From assembly GCA_003278925.1 (NCBI GenBank), contig QCCN01000005.1, positions 43,157 through 107,156 on the forward strand: a DNA stretch of 64,000 nt. The letters are read 5' to 3'. Source of the DNA: Prochlorococcus sp. AG-347-L17 (lineage in GTDB: Bacteria > Cyanobacteriota > Cyanobacteriia > PCC-6307 > Cyanobiaceae). The notes beneath the pieces were generated by a model. That model was given only the letters and a program-made list of their open reading frames with translations. It was not told where the DNA came from and searched no databases. The position numbers and the translations under genes are program-made. The stretch's first letter is position 1. Every line of letters begins with the position of its first letter. Positions 27,365 through 36,591 of the stretch are shown piece by piece.

Positions 27365-28354
27365 ATGACCCAACTCTTTTACGACACAGATGCAGATCTA
27401 AGTCTTTTAAATAATAAAACAATAGCGATTATTGGATATGGTTCACAAGGTCATGCACATGCCCTAAATCTTAAAGATAGCGGTATGGATGTAATTGTTG
27501 GATTATATAAAGGAAGTAAGTCTGAAAGTAAAGCTATTAGCGATGGTCTAAAAGTATTTAGTGTTTCTGAAGCTTGCGAAAAAGCAGACTGGATTATGAT
27601 TCTCCTCCCAGATGAGTTTCAGAAAGATGTTTACCTTAAAGAAATAAAACCAAACCTAAAGGAAGGAAAGATATTAAGTTTTGCTCATGGCTTCAATATA
27701 AGATTCGAACTTATCAAACCTCCTAGTTTTGTGGATGTTGTAATGATTGCCCCAAAAGGACCTGGACACACTGTCCGTTGGGAATATCAGAATGGTCAAG
27801 GAGTTCCAGCATTGTTTGCAGTAGAGCAGGATTCTTCTGGGAATGCAAGATCATTGGCGATGGCTTACGCTAAAGGGATTGGCGGAACGAGAGCTGGGAT
27901 TCTGGAAACAAACTTCAAAGAAGAAACAGAAACTGATTTATTTGGAGAACAAGCTGTTTTGTGCGGAGGATTATCAGAACTCGTCAAATCAGGCTTCGAA
28001 ACTCTTGTAGAGGCAGGCTATCAGCCTGAACTTGCTTACTTCGAATGCTTACATGAAGTTAAACTTATTGTTGATTTAATGGTGAAGGGAGGCTTATCTC
28101 AAATGAGAGATTCCATTTCAAATACTGCAGAATATGGAGATTATGTAAGTGGTAAAAGACTTATAAATAGTGATACAAAGAAAGAAATGCAGAAAATTCT
28201 AAAGGATATTCAAGATGGAACTTTCGCTAAGAATTTTGTAGAAGAATGCGATAAAAACAAACCCTTAATGACAAAATTAAGAGAAGAAAACTCAAAACAT
28301 GAAATTGAGAAAGTGGGTAAAGGTCTGCGCTCGATGTTCAGTTGGCTGAGATAA
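27365..28354 (+). CDS. ilvC: Ketol-acid reductoisomerase (class I)
   Basis: Second common step of valine, leucine and isoleucine synthesis; NADPH- and magnesium-dependent. [15 protein letters not shown] is the nucleotide-binding motif, [10 protein letters not shown] and [14 protein letters not shown] hold metal and substrate contacts, and the knotted C-terminal domain (about 185-329) is of the short class I type. 329 residues. cobD overlaps its 3' end by 13 bases. Confidence 0.97.
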   Translation: MTQLFYDTDADLSLLNNKTIAIIGYGSQGHAHALNLKDSGMDVIVGLYKGSKSESKAISDGLKVFSVSEACEKADWIMILLPDEFQKDVYLKEIKPNLKEGKILSFAHGFNIRFELIKPPSFVDVVMIAPKGPGHTVRWEYQNGQGVPALFAVEQDSSGNARSLAMAYAKGIGGTRAGILETNFKEETETDLFGEQAVLCGGLSELVKSGFETLVEAGYQPELAYFECLHEVKLIVDLMVKGGLSQMRDSISNTAEYGDYVSGKRLINSDTKKEMQKILKDIQDGTFAKNFVEECDKNKPLMTKLREENSKHEIEKVGKGLRSMFSWLR

Positions 28355-29367
28355 ATTTATTTTTAATATTTCTTGGATCGATTGGTTTTGATTTATTGAC
28401 CGGTGATCCAAGATTCTTAATCCACCCTGTTGAAGTAATTGGCTTTTACATAAAAAAATTATCTGATTACCTCATAAATAATTTTGGAGAAAATAAAAAT
28501 ATATTGTTTTGGGGAGGTTTCATCGTAGCTATATCCACCATTGGAATGAGTTTTGGTGTAGGAAAGTTGATAGAACTCAGTTATGTGCAATCAAGAAATC
28601 ATTTTTTAGGTGGATTGTTAATTTTTTTTGGACTTTCAAGTTGTATTGCGACTAAGGGACTTATTTCAAGTGTGAAAGAGATTGCAGAACTAATAGAACG
28701 CAAGGAAATTAATAACCAAAATAGGAAAATAATCAAAGATAAGGTACAAAGAATAGTAAGTAGGGATGTAAGTTCATCTTCTATAAAACATCTCTTGAGA
28801 TCAAGTACCGAGAGCCTTACCGAAAATTCTGTTGATGGAATATTTGGGCCATTATTTTGGATTTTTATTGGAATTATTTTTATGAAGTTTTCAATTTTTC
28901 TACCAGGACCTTTGTCACTTGGTTTTTCTTATAAAGCAATAAGTACTTTAGATTCAATGATAGGTTACAAATATGATTATTTTAGGTATTTGGGTTTTTT
29001 CAGTGCAAAAATCGAAGATATTTTTACGTTTGTTCCTTCAAGATTAGTTTTAATGACGTTACCTTTTGTTAGCTCCAAAGTTAATGAGTATGGATCAATC
29101 GTAAAAAAAAGCTATCTTGATGGTAAAAAATATGATTCGCCTAATGCTGGGATTTCGGAAGCTATATTTGCCTATATTTCAGATATTAAATTGGGAGGTA
29201 AAAGTAAATATAAGAATCAAATTATTGAAAAGCCAATAATCAATGCAACTGGAGATGATTGCACTGAAGAAAAAATCAAATTAATTTGTCAATTAATTTT
29301 GAGATTGCAATTTTTATGGATAACAATTTTTGCTTTAATTTTTTTTATAATCTCGAGTTTAATTTAA
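28342..29367 (+). CDS. cobD: Adenosylcobinamide-phosphate synthase (CobD/CbiB)
   Basis: Membrane enzyme attaching the aminopropanol arm to cobyric acid in (pseudo)cobalamin synthesis. Family markers: [19 protein letters not shown] near the N-terminus, [20 protein letters not shown] then [13 protein letters not shown] in the middle, and [11 protein letters not shown]. Several hydrophobic segments; 341 residues. The start is TTG at 28342 inside the end of ilvC; no closer start gives the conserved N-terminus, so overlap is likely real. Confidence 0.88.
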   Translation: MAEINLFLIFLGSIGFDLLTGDPRFLIHPVEVIGFYIKKLSDYLINNFGENKNILFWGGFIVAISTIGMSFGVGKLIELSYVQSRNHFLGGLLIFFGLSSCIATKGLISSVKEIAELIERKEINNQNRKIIKDKVQRIVSRDVSSSSIKHLLRSSTESLTENSVDGIFGPLFWIFIGIIFMKFSIFLPGPLSLGFSYKAISTLDSMIGYKYDYFRYLGFFSAKIEDIFTFVPSRLVLMTLPFVSSKVNEYGSIVKKSYLDGKKYDSPNAGISEAIFAYISDIKLGGKSKYKNQIIEKPIINATGDDCTEEKIKLICQLILRLQFLWITIFALIFFIISSLI

Positions 29368-29403
29368 TAATAAATTAGTTTAAAAATTATTAGAATAAGT
29401 TAA

Positions 29404-29646
29404 ATGAAAAACGGCTCTCCAATGGAAAATCAAAATGATGGTTTTACTAACACATCATCAAGTGATAATGAATACTCAAAATGGGTAGACAATCAGGGGG
29501 ATGAAGTAAAGAATGTTTTTGGATTTAATAGCAGCGCTGAGCTTGTGAATGGTAGAGCAGCTATGATTGGATTCTTAATGCTCATATTAACCGAGTTGGT
29601 TTTTAGTGGCAGGCCTGTGACTTCTTCAATTTTTGGTATCAATTAA
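29404..29646 (+). CDS. High-light-inducible protein (Hli, one-helix LHC-like)
   Basis: Small thylakoid protein of 80 residues. The hydrophilic N-terminal half is followed by FGFNSSAELVNGRAAMIGFL, the chlorophyll-binding ExxNGR...MxGF signature of the LHC superfamily (Glu46 to Arg51), and one membrane helix. Hli proteins bind pigment and dissipate excess energy, and are amplified in high-light Prochlorococcus. The longer N-terminal extension suggests a core, single-copy type rather than a phage-like short one. Confidence 0.93.
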   Translation: MKNGSPMENQNDGFTNTSSSDNEYSKWVDNQGDEVKNVFGFNSSAELVNGRAAMIGFLMLILTELVFSGRPVTSSIFGIN

Positions 29647-29647
29647 A

Positions 29648-29860
29648 ATGGAAGAAAAAAAATCTAATCAAATAAAAGCAATACTATACGTATCTGTATG
29701 GGTAATAATTTGGGGAACATTAGGCTCTTTAATTGATTATCCTCTTTATAAAAATAAAATTTACTTAGAAGGAAGCATATATCAGTATCTTACTTTCGCA
29801 ATTACAGCGATAATATCAATCACAATTGCAAAGTTTTTTTATAAAAAATTTCAGTTATAA
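29648..29860 (+). CDS. Small two-helix membrane protein
   Basis: 70 residues from ATG 29648 (MEEKKSNQIKAIL), one base after the Hli stop. Two hydrophobic segments (ILYVSVWVIIWGTLGSLI and YLTFAITAIISITIAKFF) separated by a basic loop. No family recognised; a TTG at 29633 could extend it, overlapping hli. Position suggests co-transcription with the Hli gene. Converges with the next gene with a 6-base overlap. Confidence 0.7.
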   Translation: MEEKKSNQIKAILYVSVWVIIWGTLGSLIDYPLYKNKIYLEGSIYQYLTFAITAIISITIAKFFYKKFQL

Positions 29861-30112
29861 AAATTTGTACCTAAATTTCTTAATAATTTTAGATGGTTCT
29901 TTTTTGTCATTTGACTCGTAAAGTATCCACTGATGTGTCTCAGTATCATGATCACAACCATAATTTCCAGATATGTTATCGTAACTTGAAAGATATGAAT
30001 GACAATTCTGGTCTGCCTCAAAAGCAGAGTCATAACCTGTCAGAAAATATATCAAAAACAGAAGGATTACTAACAAAAAAAATACTTGAAAAACTAAATT
30101 AACTACCTTCAT
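29855..30112 (-). CDS. Small membrane-anchored protein with cysteine pair
   Basis: 85 residues: a hydrophobic N-terminal helix (VFQVFFLLVILLFLIYFL) then a polar domain with YDSAFEADQNCH and YGCDHDTETHQWILYE. The two cysteines outside the membrane could form a disulfide, pointing to a periplasmic or lumenal domain. No named family recognised; composition and codon pattern look like a real gene rather than a chance ORF. Confidence 0.65.
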   Translation of the reverse strand: MKVVNLVFQVFFLLVILLFLIYFLTGYDSAFEADQNCHSYLSSYDNISGNYGCDHDTETHQWILYESNDKKEPSKIIKKFRYKFL

Positions 30113-30168
30113 AAGAATTTCTAAAATTTAAATATATCATTTAAAAAATTTTTTCGATCTAAAAATAT

Positions 30169-30414
30169 TTAACGACCAACATTAAAAACAAAATCCTGGA
30201 ATTCTTGATTCTTTAAATAAAGGATGACTAGGAATATTAAAATCAAATTTAATCCCAATACTATTGATCCAAAAATATTTATTTGTCTTTTACCTGGCAA
30301 AGTATAAGTAAATTTCTTGCCTTTAAGAAAAGCTGATAAGCCTTTTTTTTCTTTTTTTGATTCTTTTATTTCAGCATCATTTTTAACTTCATTATCAGAG
30401 AAACCTTTTACCAT
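30169..30414 (-). CDS. Small single-pass membrane protein with charged N-terminus
   Basis: 81 residues: a Lys/Glu-rich N-terminal half (EIKESKKEKKGLSAF) followed by KGKKFTYTLPGKRQ and one C-terminal membrane helix (IFGSIVLGLNLILIFLVILYL). Likely cytosolic N-terminus by charge. Function unknown. It is one of several tiny genes between hli and HU. Confidence 0.6.
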   Translation of the reverse strand: MVKGFSDNEVKNDAEIKESKKEKKGLSAFLKGKKFTYTLPGKRQINIFGSIVLGLNLILIFLVILYLKNQEFQDFVFNVGR

Positions 30415-30468
30415 TAAAACTTAAAATCCAAATTTATAATATTCCAAAAAAATAAAATTTTTTAATAA

Positions 30469-30780
30469 TTAACAATTTTTAATCACATATGGGATCGTAA
30501 ATGAGATTCTTTCATTTGAGAAATTTTTTAAGAAATAAGCTTCAACAATTGCCGACTGCATCCCCAATAAACTTGATTGACATTTGAATCTATTTTGGTC
30601 AAATACAATTAATTGAAGTTTTTCTATTTCAGAAACTAACTGTTTACAAACTTGGGCTTGAGAATCTTTAATACAATAGCTTGCTTCTTTTAAAATCTTG
30701 GATTTTGTTGGTATTGTTTCTGCCATAACAAAATTAGATAACAACAAAAATTTTATTAATAAAAAAGTTAAATATTTCAT
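30469..30780 (-). CDS. Small exported protein of unknown function
   Basis: 103 residues with a typical signal peptide (MKYLTFLLIKFLLLSNFVMA, cleavage after VMA). The mature part is helical and has four cysteines (ASYCIKDS, QVCKQLV, RFKCQSS and the C-terminal KNC), which could form two disulfides in the periplasm. No family recognised. Confidence 0.65.
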   Translation of the reverse strand: MKYLTFLLIKFLLLSNFVMAETIPTKSKILKEASYCIKDSQAQVCKQLVSEIEKLQLIVFDQNRFKCQSSLLGMQSAIVEAYFLKNFSNERISFTIPYVIKNC

Positions 30781-30858
30781 TACTTCTTAAGACTTCAAAA
30801 TTTGAGATGTCTTGTTAATAGTTTTGGTCATTTAGCTATTTTAATATTATTGAAATTT

Positions 30859-30886
30859 AAAAAAAAAGATGCTCTAAAAGAGCACC
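30859..30886 (-). terminator. Rho-independent terminator of the HU gene
   Basis: Read on the minus strand: GGTGCTCT - loop - AGAGCATC (30886 to 30868) followed by a run of nine T (30867-30859). Located about 33 bases after the HU stop codon. Confidence 0.85.
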
Positions 30887-30918
30887 TTGGTATTAAAAGA
30901 AGAAATAGATTAAAAAGA

Positions 30919-31194
30919 TTACCCTTGAACTCTATCCTTAAAAAGTTTACCTGCAGAAAATGTTGGAACTCTTTTAGCAGGTATTGCTATTTTTTCGCCT
31001 GTCTTAGGGTTTAATCCCTGTCTTGCAGAACGATCTCTTGGCTCGAAAGAACCAAATCCTAGTAAGGAGACTTTTTTGCCTTCCACTACTGAGTCAACAA
31101 TAGTTTCAATAGCTGCATCAACAACTAAAGAAACATCAGTTTTTGTGAGCTCTGTACGAGCAGCAACAAGGTTTACTAAATCAGCTTTGTTCAT
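30919..31194 (-). CDS. hupB: DNA-binding protein HU
   Basis: Histone-like nucleoid protein, 91 residues from ATG 31194 (MNKADLVNLVAARTEL). HU signature GFGSFEPRDRSARQGLNPKT spans the beta-arm entry, with KIAIPAKRVPTFSAGKLFKD at the end. The frame is open 11 codons further upstream, but the family N-terminus fixes the start at 31194. A rho-independent terminator follows the gene. Confidence 0.96.
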   Translation of the reverse strand: MNKADLVNLVAARTELTKTDVSLVVDAAIETIVDSVVEGKKVSLLGFGSFEPRDRSARQGLNPKTGEKIAIPAKRVPTFSAGKLFKDRVQG

Positions 31195-31268
31195 TGAATT
31201 GTTTATAAAGCAGAGATTTAAAGACAAGTGTTTTAAGCAAGCCTAAAAACCTCGAACTTGCATATCAT

Positions 31269-31436
31269 ATGGAGCAAATACAAATACGGCAACCGAAAAT
31301 GCCGGCGGCGCAAAGCTTTATACAAATCTTAGGGACATTTTTAGCTCCATTATTTATTTTTTATAGCCTCACTTTTTTCTTAAATAAAATAAGCCCCTTT
31401 AACTATAAAAAAGCTAAAACCATTGGTAGCACTTGA
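31269..31436 (+). CDS. Candidate 55-residue single-pass membrane protein
   Basis: ORF starting MEQIQIRQPKMPAAQSF, then a 22-residue hydrophobic segment (LGTFLAPLFIFYSLTFFL) and a basic tail NKISPFNYKKAKTIGS. The segment near its start (GCCGGCGGCGC at about 31303) is much more GC-rich than the surroundings, which argues for coding constraint. It lies in the 620-base gap between HU and glgX, divergent from HU. No family recognised. Confidence 0.45.
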   Translation: MEQIQIRQPKMPAAQSFIQILGTFLAPLFIFYSLTFFLNKISPFNYKKAKTIGST

Positions 31437-31818
31437 TTTAGCATTAAAAAATTTAAATTAATTTATCAAAGAGAAAATGTCAAAGATAAATAAAGTTAAG
31501 AATTTGAGACATATGTTATATTTTATTAATTTTCAGATATATTTCCTTCTCATCACATGAAAAAGCATAATTTATATTTTGAAATCAAGAAAAATCTGGT
31601 TTTCTCACAATTAAGCTTTCTCTCTAATTCTTTTTATACATTAAGAAGATGGATAGACATATTGTAATTAATTTGGAAATTAATAATCTCAAAATCTAAT
31701 AAAGTTGATCAGTTAAAACTTAAATTTAAGTTTTTTTCTTAATTTTGTATCTATTATTCTAATATCAGTAATTTGAATAAATCATCTCAATTTTTAATTA
31801 ATCAATGAAAAAGAGAAA
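31437..31818. other. Intergenic stretch with no supported gene
   Basis: About 380 very AT-rich bases before the glycogen debranching gene. Two tiny plus-strand ORFs (27 and 36 codons, joined by an ATGA at about 31557) are present but have no recognisable features. No tRNA, terminator or repeat was seen. It probably includes the glgX promoter and leader. Confidence 0.5.
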
Positions 31819-33852
31819 GTGACTGATATCAATAAAGGTAAACCATTTCCCTTAGGAAGTTCTCTAACTTCACAAGGGGTTAATTTTTCCTTAGTAGCCA
31901 CAAATGCAGAATATGTAGAAATCTTATTATTTGAGAAAGAGGGTTCTATTTCCCCAAAAAGTATATTGAAACTAGATCAAAATCATAATACGGGTCCCTA
32001 CTGGCATGCAGAGGTAAAAAATCTAAATGAAGGTTGTATTTATGCTTATAGAGTAAAACAAAAAAATAATGCAATCAACAATAACTATGAAAAAAAAGTA
32101 CTACTTGATCCATGTTCAAGGGGTATAACTGGATGGAGAAGTTATAAAAGAGAAAATGCATTAAAAACGCATGAAAATACTAATTCTTGTCTTAAAAGCG
32201 TTGTTTGCGATAGAAAATTATTTAATTTTAAGGATTTTCCAAGACCGAAACATTCTTGGGAAGAAACAATTATTTATGAACTCCATATCAAATCTTTCAC
32301 TGAATCAACTGATAAAACTGAAAGTTGTTTCAAGAAATTTTTAAAAAAAATTCCATATCTCAAACAACTAGGAATTACCTCAATCGAATTACTTCCAATT
32401 TTTTGTTTTGATCCAACTGATGCACCAAATGGTTTAGAGAATTTTTGGGGTTATAGTCCAATTAATTGGTTTACTCCGCATTTTGAATACCTTTCTAATC
32501 AATCAGCCAAAAAGAATAGAGAGGAATTTAGAAAATTAGTAGAGGAGTGTCATAAGGCAGACATTGAAGTTATTTTAGATGTCGTATACAATCACACTTC
32601 TGAAGGGGATTGCAAAGGACCTGCGATATGTTGGAAAGGTATAGATGAAAACCTTTATTACTTTATTGGGAAAGATAAAAATTATCAGGACGTATCTGGT
32701 TGTGGGAATACTATTGCAGCAAACAGAGGATTAGTTAGAAAACTAATAATTGAATCATTAAAGTGTTGGGCGAATGAATTTGGAGTAGATGGTTTTAGAT
32801 TTGATTTAGGTATTGCATTATCAAGAGGAGAAAATCTTTCGCCACTCGATAATCCTCCAATTTTTGAAGATATAGAATGTGAACCAGAACTTGTTGATAT
32901 AAAGTTTATAAGTGAGCCATGGGATTGTGGTGGTTTATATAAATTAGGTGATTTCCCATCTAAGAATACTTTCACTTGGAATGGTCATTTTAGAGATGAC
33001 TTGCGGAGATTTTGGAAGGGGGATAAAGATACAGCTTGGAATATGAGCGATAAAATCAAAGGCACTCCATCGATTTATAAAGATGATACTATTTTCCCAA
33101 AATCAATAAACTTTATTACTTCACATGATGGATTCACTCTAAAAGATTTAGTCACTTTCAATAGAAAACATAATTTTGCCAATAGAGAGCAAAATAGAGA
33201 TGGTGATAACCATAACAATTCTTGGAATCATGGTATAGAGGGACCAACTACAAACTTATTAATTAATGATTTAAGAAAAAGACAACAAAAAAATCTTATT
33301 CTTAGTTTACTTATCTCTAAAGGTATTCCAATGATACTTATGGGTGATGAGATAGGAAGATCACAAGGCGGTAACAATAATTCTTGGTGCCAAAATAATT
33401 TATTGGGCTGGATGAATTGGGAACATGGTCAACAAGATTTGGAATTATTAGAGTATTTTAAATACGTTATAAAAATCAGAAAAAAACTAATAAACATTTT
33501 TAATCCATCATTCTTCCCTAATAATCAAACCAATGAAAATATTCCAACATATCATTGGCATGGAACAAAGTTAGATAATCCCGACTGGAGTAGTTGGTCT
33601 CACACAGTTGCTTTTAGCATTAATAAAGGCATTACTAATCCGCTTGTCTGGATAGGTTTAAATGCATATTCAAAAAGCATCGATTTCCCCTTGCCAAAAT
33701 GTAAATATAATTGGTTGAAAGTTATTGACACTAGCATGTCTGAGATTTCTGAACCCTTAACTATTAATGAAAAATCTGTTTTAATAAAGAGTAGAAGCTC
33801 TTTATTAATCATTTCAGAAGAAGTATTTGGGGCGAAAAATATATTATTCTAA
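31819..33852 (+). CDS. glgX: Glycogen debranching enzyme / isoamylase-type (GlgX)
   Basis: GH13 alpha-1,6-glucosidase acting on glycogen branches. An N-terminal CBM48 domain (about 5-100, with GKPFPLGSSLTSQGVNFSL) precedes the catalytic barrel. Active residues: nucleophile Asp329 (DGFRFDLGIA), acid Glu366 (FISEPWDCGG) and Asp437 (ITSHDGFTLKDL); region I is DVVYNHTSEG. 677 residues. Start GTG at 31819. Glycogen turnover is a core day/night carbon store in these cells. tRNA-Gly lies immediately downstream on the other strand. Confidence 0.92.
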   Translation: MTDINKGKPFPLGSSLTSQGVNFSLVATNAEYVEILLFEKEGSISPKSILKLDQNHNTGPYWHAEVKNLNEGCIYAYRVKQKNNAINNNYEKKVLLDPCSRGITGWRSYKRENALKTHENTNSCLKSVVCDRKLFNFKDFPRPKHSWEETIIYELHIKSFTESTDKTESCFKKFLKKIPYLKQLGITSIELLPIFCFDPTDAPNGLENFWGYSPINWFTPHFEYLSNQSAKKNREEFRKLVEECHKADIEVILDVVYNHTSEGDCKGPAICWKGIDENLYYFIGKDKNYQDVSGCGNTIAANRGLVRKLIIESLKCWANEFGVDGFRFDLGIALSRGENLSPLDNPPIFEDIECEPELVDIKFISEPWDCGGLYKLGDFPSKNTFTWNGHFRDDLRRFWKGDKDTAWNMSDKIKGTPSIYKDDTIFPKSINFITSHDGFTLKDLVTFNRKHNFANREQNRDGDNHNNSWNHGIEGPTTNLLINDLRKRQQKNLILSLLISKGIPMILMGDEIGRSQGGNNNSWCQNNLLGWMNWEHGQQDLELLEYFKYVIKIRKKLINIFNPSFFPNNQTNENIPTYHWHGTKLDNPDWSSWSHTVAFSINKGITNPLVWIGLNAYSKSIDFPLPKCKYNWLKVIDTSMSEISEPLTINEKSVLIKSRSSLLIISEEVFGAKNILF

Positions 33853-33923
33853 AGCGGGCGGCGGGAATCGAACCCGCATCTTCAGCTTGGAAGGCTGAGG
33901 TTTTACCACTAAACCACGCCCGC
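33853..33923 (-). tRNA. tRNA-Gly(TCC)
   Basis: 71-base cloverleaf on the minus strand: acceptor GCGGGCG pairs with CGCCCGC, discriminator T73, D arm with TGGTTTAGTGGTAAAAC, anticodon stem CAGCC/GGCTG around loop with TCC, T arm GCGGGTTCGATTCCCGC. CCA is not encoded. It begins one base after the glgX stop codon in the opposite orientation. Confidence 0.96.
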
Positions 33924-33984
33924 ATTAAGTAATAGAATTACCATTGCAATAATACATTATCAAACAATCAACATCCCAAAAAGA

Positions 33985-35382
33985 TTGGAAAATTCACACT
34001 CGAAAAAAAATATTACCAGATCAACAACAAGATTAATGTTCTCTTATGGGCTAGGAGATGCAGGCACAGGTTTAGTCGCGACGCAATTTGGTTTTTTTCT
34101 GTTCAAATTCTTTATTTCTGCTGGTTTACCAGTAATAATTGCAGGTTCATTATTAATGTTAATAAAGATATGGGATGCAGTAAATGATCCGTTAATTGGA
34201 TGGTTAAGTGATCGTACCAAATCACGATGGGGGCCTAGAATCCCTTGGATGGTAGCAGCATCTGTTCCTCTTGGTTTCTCTTTAGCTGCGATATGGTGGA
34301 CACCCACTGGCTCAGTGCTATCCAAGACTATTTACTATGCCATAATTTCTATAATCGTAATGACTGCTTATACAAGTATTAATCTTCCTTTTGCAGCTCT
34401 ATCTACTGAAATTTCTGAAAAAACAGCAATAAGAACCAGACTAAACGCATCTAGATTTACTGGCTCAATAATTGCAGGACTAACTGGTTTAATAATTGCT
34501 GGAGTTGTATTGGGTTCTGAAGAATCAGCAAATAGTGAATATTTTTTAATGGGTAAAATAAGCGGATGTATTGCAGTTGCTGCAACATTAATTTCTTGTT
34601 GGGGATTAGCTCCATTCGCAAAAAAAGCAAGAAGGCCTTCAGGAAAAGTTGAATCCATAACAATGCAATTCAAAAGAATCTTTAGAAATAAAAAATTTCT
34701 AAAAGTTATCACGCTTTATATTCTTCTCTGGTGCGCCTTACAATTGATGCAAACAGTAGCCTTAATCTATGTAGAGGATGTACTGAATGTACCAACTTAT
34801 ATAGCGAAGTGGATCCCTATTCCATTCCAAATTAGCGCTTTAGTGGGTTTACAAATATGGACCAGAATATCAAATAAATTAAACAGGATTTCAGCTTTAA
34901 ACTATGGAGGGATTATGTGGATCATTTCATGTACAGCAGCATTATTTTTACCTTCAATATCAAAAATTTCAGCCCTTGGAGATAGTTTATTCCTAAATGC
35001 CGGCAACATATTTCTATTCATTCTTTTAATTTTCATAATCTGTCTTATTGGCATTGGAGCTTCAACCGCTTTTCTTATCCCTTGGTCACTACTTCCTGAT
35101 GCAATAGACGAAGACCCAGAGAAACCGGCAGGACTATATACTGCTTGGATGGTACTTATTCAGAAGATTGGTATAGCGTTTAGTGTTCAATTATTAGGAT
35201 TTTTATTGTATTTATCAGGTTATCAATCATGCTTTGTTGATAAAGATGGTCTAAATATTATTGAACAATGCTACTCAGCACAATTAACTATTAGATTATG
35301 TATTGGTTTTATACCCTCAATATTGGTAATAATTGGCCTTTTAATTATGAGAAAATGGGATCGAAAATTAATTACAAACTAA
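33985..35382 (+). CDS. GPH-family (MelB-like) sugar:cation symporter
   Basis: 465-residue 12-helix transporter. MFSYGLGDAGTGLVATQFGFF and KIWDAVNDPLIGWLSDRTKS are the family hallmarks (the latter holds the conserved Asp residues of the cation site), and WSLLPDAIDEDPEKPAG is the second-half motif. Substrate cannot be read from sequence: glycosides, pentosides, hexuronides or sulfo-sugars are possible. Start TTG at 33985. Its position after a glycogen debranching gene may be coincidence, as a tRNA on the other strand lies between. Confidence 0.82.
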   Translation: MENSHSKKNITRSTTRLMFSYGLGDAGTGLVATQFGFFLFKFFISAGLPVIIAGSLLMLIKIWDAVNDPLIGWLSDRTKSRWGPRIPWMVAASVPLGFSLAAIWWTPTGSVLSKTIYYAIISIIVMTAYTSINLPFAALSTEISEKTAIRTRLNASRFTGSIIAGLTGLIIAGVVLGSEESANSEYFLMGKISGCIAVAATLISCWGLAPFAKKARRPSGKVESITMQFKRIFRNKKFLKVITLYILLWCALQLMQTVALIYVEDVLNVPTYIAKWIPIPFQISALVGLQIWTRISNKLNRISALNYGGIMWIISCTAALFLPSISKISALGDSLFLNAGNIFLFILLIFIICLIGIGASTAFLIPWSLLPDAIDEDPEKPAGLYTAWMVLIQKIGIAFSVQLLGFLLYLSGYQSCFVDKDGLNIIEQCYSAQLTIRLCIGFIPSILVIIGLLIMRKWDRKLITN

Positions 35383-35391
35383 TATAAAAAT

Positions 35392-36147
35392 ATGTATTAC
35401 CTTAATTTCTTCAAAAGACTTCTAAGCAGCTTAATCATTGGCGGGCAAGCAATTAATTTTATTTTTAAAGGTAAAATTTCCAAAAATGATCTCTTTGACC
35501 AACTTATGGAGTCAGGTCCTGGCAGTTTATTGATTGTATTAATTACAGGAATTGCCGCAGGTACAGTTTTTAATATTCAAGTTGCATCACAACTTACAAG
35601 TATGGGGGTTTCAAGTGAAATTGGAGGCTTATTAGCAGTAGGCATGGCGAGAGAAATGGCTCCTCTTCTTACTGCTACTTTAATGACTGGAAAGGTTGCC
35701 ACTGCCTATGCTGCTCAACTGGGTACTATGAAAGTCACAGAACAAATTGAGGCGATAACCATGTTAAGGACCGAACCAGTCCAATATTTGGTAGTCCCAA
35801 GGTTACTATCGATGGTAATCATGTCTCCAATACAGTGTCTTTTGTTTTTATCTGTAGCTTTATGGAGTGGACAAATTTGGAGCACAATTTTTTATAAAGT
35901 TCCTCCAATAGTTTTTTGGACATCTGTAAGATCAGGTAATGTGAGTTTAACTAGTACAGACTTAAGCTCAATGTTAATAAAATCTGTAGTGTTCGGATTA
36001 CTTATTTCAATCATTGCTTGTGGATATGGACTTACAACCAAAGGAGGTCCAAAAGAAGTTGGAACAAGTACAACAGGTGCAGTTGTAATGACTCTCGTTA
36101 CTGTATCTTTAATGGATGTATTACTAACACAAATTTTATTTGGATGA
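35392..36147 (+). CDS. MlaE/TGD1-type ABC transporter permease (Ycf63 family)
   Basis: 251-residue integral membrane permease of the lipid-trafficking Mla/TGD type. Family motifs: GIAAGTVFNIQVASQL, GMAREMAPLLTATLMTGKVA then TAYAAQLGTMKVTEQIEA, and GLTTKGGPKEVGTSTTGAVV near the C-terminus. The ATPase and substrate-binding (MCE) partners are not in this neighbourhood. By analogy it moves phospholipid between membranes or towards thylakoids. Followed after 4 bases by the DUF3119 gene. Confidence 0.9.
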   Translation: MYYLNFFKRLLSSLIIGGQAINFIFKGKISKNDLFDQLMESGPGSLLIVLITGIAAGTVFNIQVASQLTSMGVSSEIGGLLAVGMAREMAPLLTATLMTGKVATAYAAQLGTMKVTEQIEAITMLRTEPVQYLVVPRLLSMVIMSPIQCLLFLSVALWSGQIWSTIFYKVPPIVFWTSVRSGNVSLTSTDLSSMLIKSVVFGLLISIIACGYGLTTKGGPKEVGTSTTGAVVMTLVTVSLMDVLLTQILFG

Positions 36148-36151
36148 TCCT

Positions 36152-36556
36152 ATGTTTAATACTAAATCAAAAAAAGAGGAGCCAGTAATAATATCTCCTT
36201 CATTTCAGTTGCCAATCATTCTAATAGTTTTAAGTTTTATGCTTTTGTTTTTGAATATTGGTTCTTTGCCAACAATAGTTTTTGCTTCCTTTAGCTTTTT
36301 TTTATTACTTCAGTCATTCACCTTAAGAATAAAAATAACAAATGATGATTTTATCGTTTTACAATTAGGAAAAGAGATTAGAACTTTTCCATTCAAGAAC
36401 TGGATATCATGGAAATTCTTTTTCCCTATAATCCCAGGTATTTTTTATTTTAGAGAAAAGTCCAGTCCTCATTTATTACCAATTTTATTTAATCCAAAGC
36501 AATTAAAAGATGAGCTCATAAAAAAAGTTGACTCCCTGGAAATTAAAAATTCTTAA
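36152..36556 (+). CDS. DUF3119 family membrane protein
   Basis: Cyanobacteria/plastid-lineage protein of unknown function, 134 residues from ATG 36152. Two close N-terminal helices (LPIILIVLSFMLLFLNIGSL and TIVFASFSFFLLLQSF) precede a cytosolic domain with FIVLQLGKEIRTFPFKNW and FFPIIPGIFYFREK. A TTG at 36140 would extend it into the permease gene. Tight spacing after the MlaE-like permease suggests a shared operon and perhaps a shared membrane-lipid theme, which is inference. Confidence 0.8.
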   Translation: MFNTKSKKEEPVIISPSFQLPIILIVLSFMLLFLNIGSLPTIVFASFSFFLLLQSFTLRIKITNDDFIVLQLGKEIRTFPFKNWISWKFFFPIIPGIFYFREKSSPHLLPILFNPKQLKDELIKKVDSLEIKNS

Positions 36557-36591
36557 AATTCAGACTTTGCCTAATCATCAAAATTATTTAA

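Noticed and set aside
30802..31014. Plus-strand ORF antisense to HU and its terminator
   Set aside because: Lies over the HU 3' coding region and terminator stem; composition is that of a shadow ORF.
31477..31667. Two tiny ORFs (27 and 36 codons) joined by ATGA before glgX
   Set aside because: No membrane, signal or domain feature and extremely AT-rich; the ATGA overlap alone is weak evidence.
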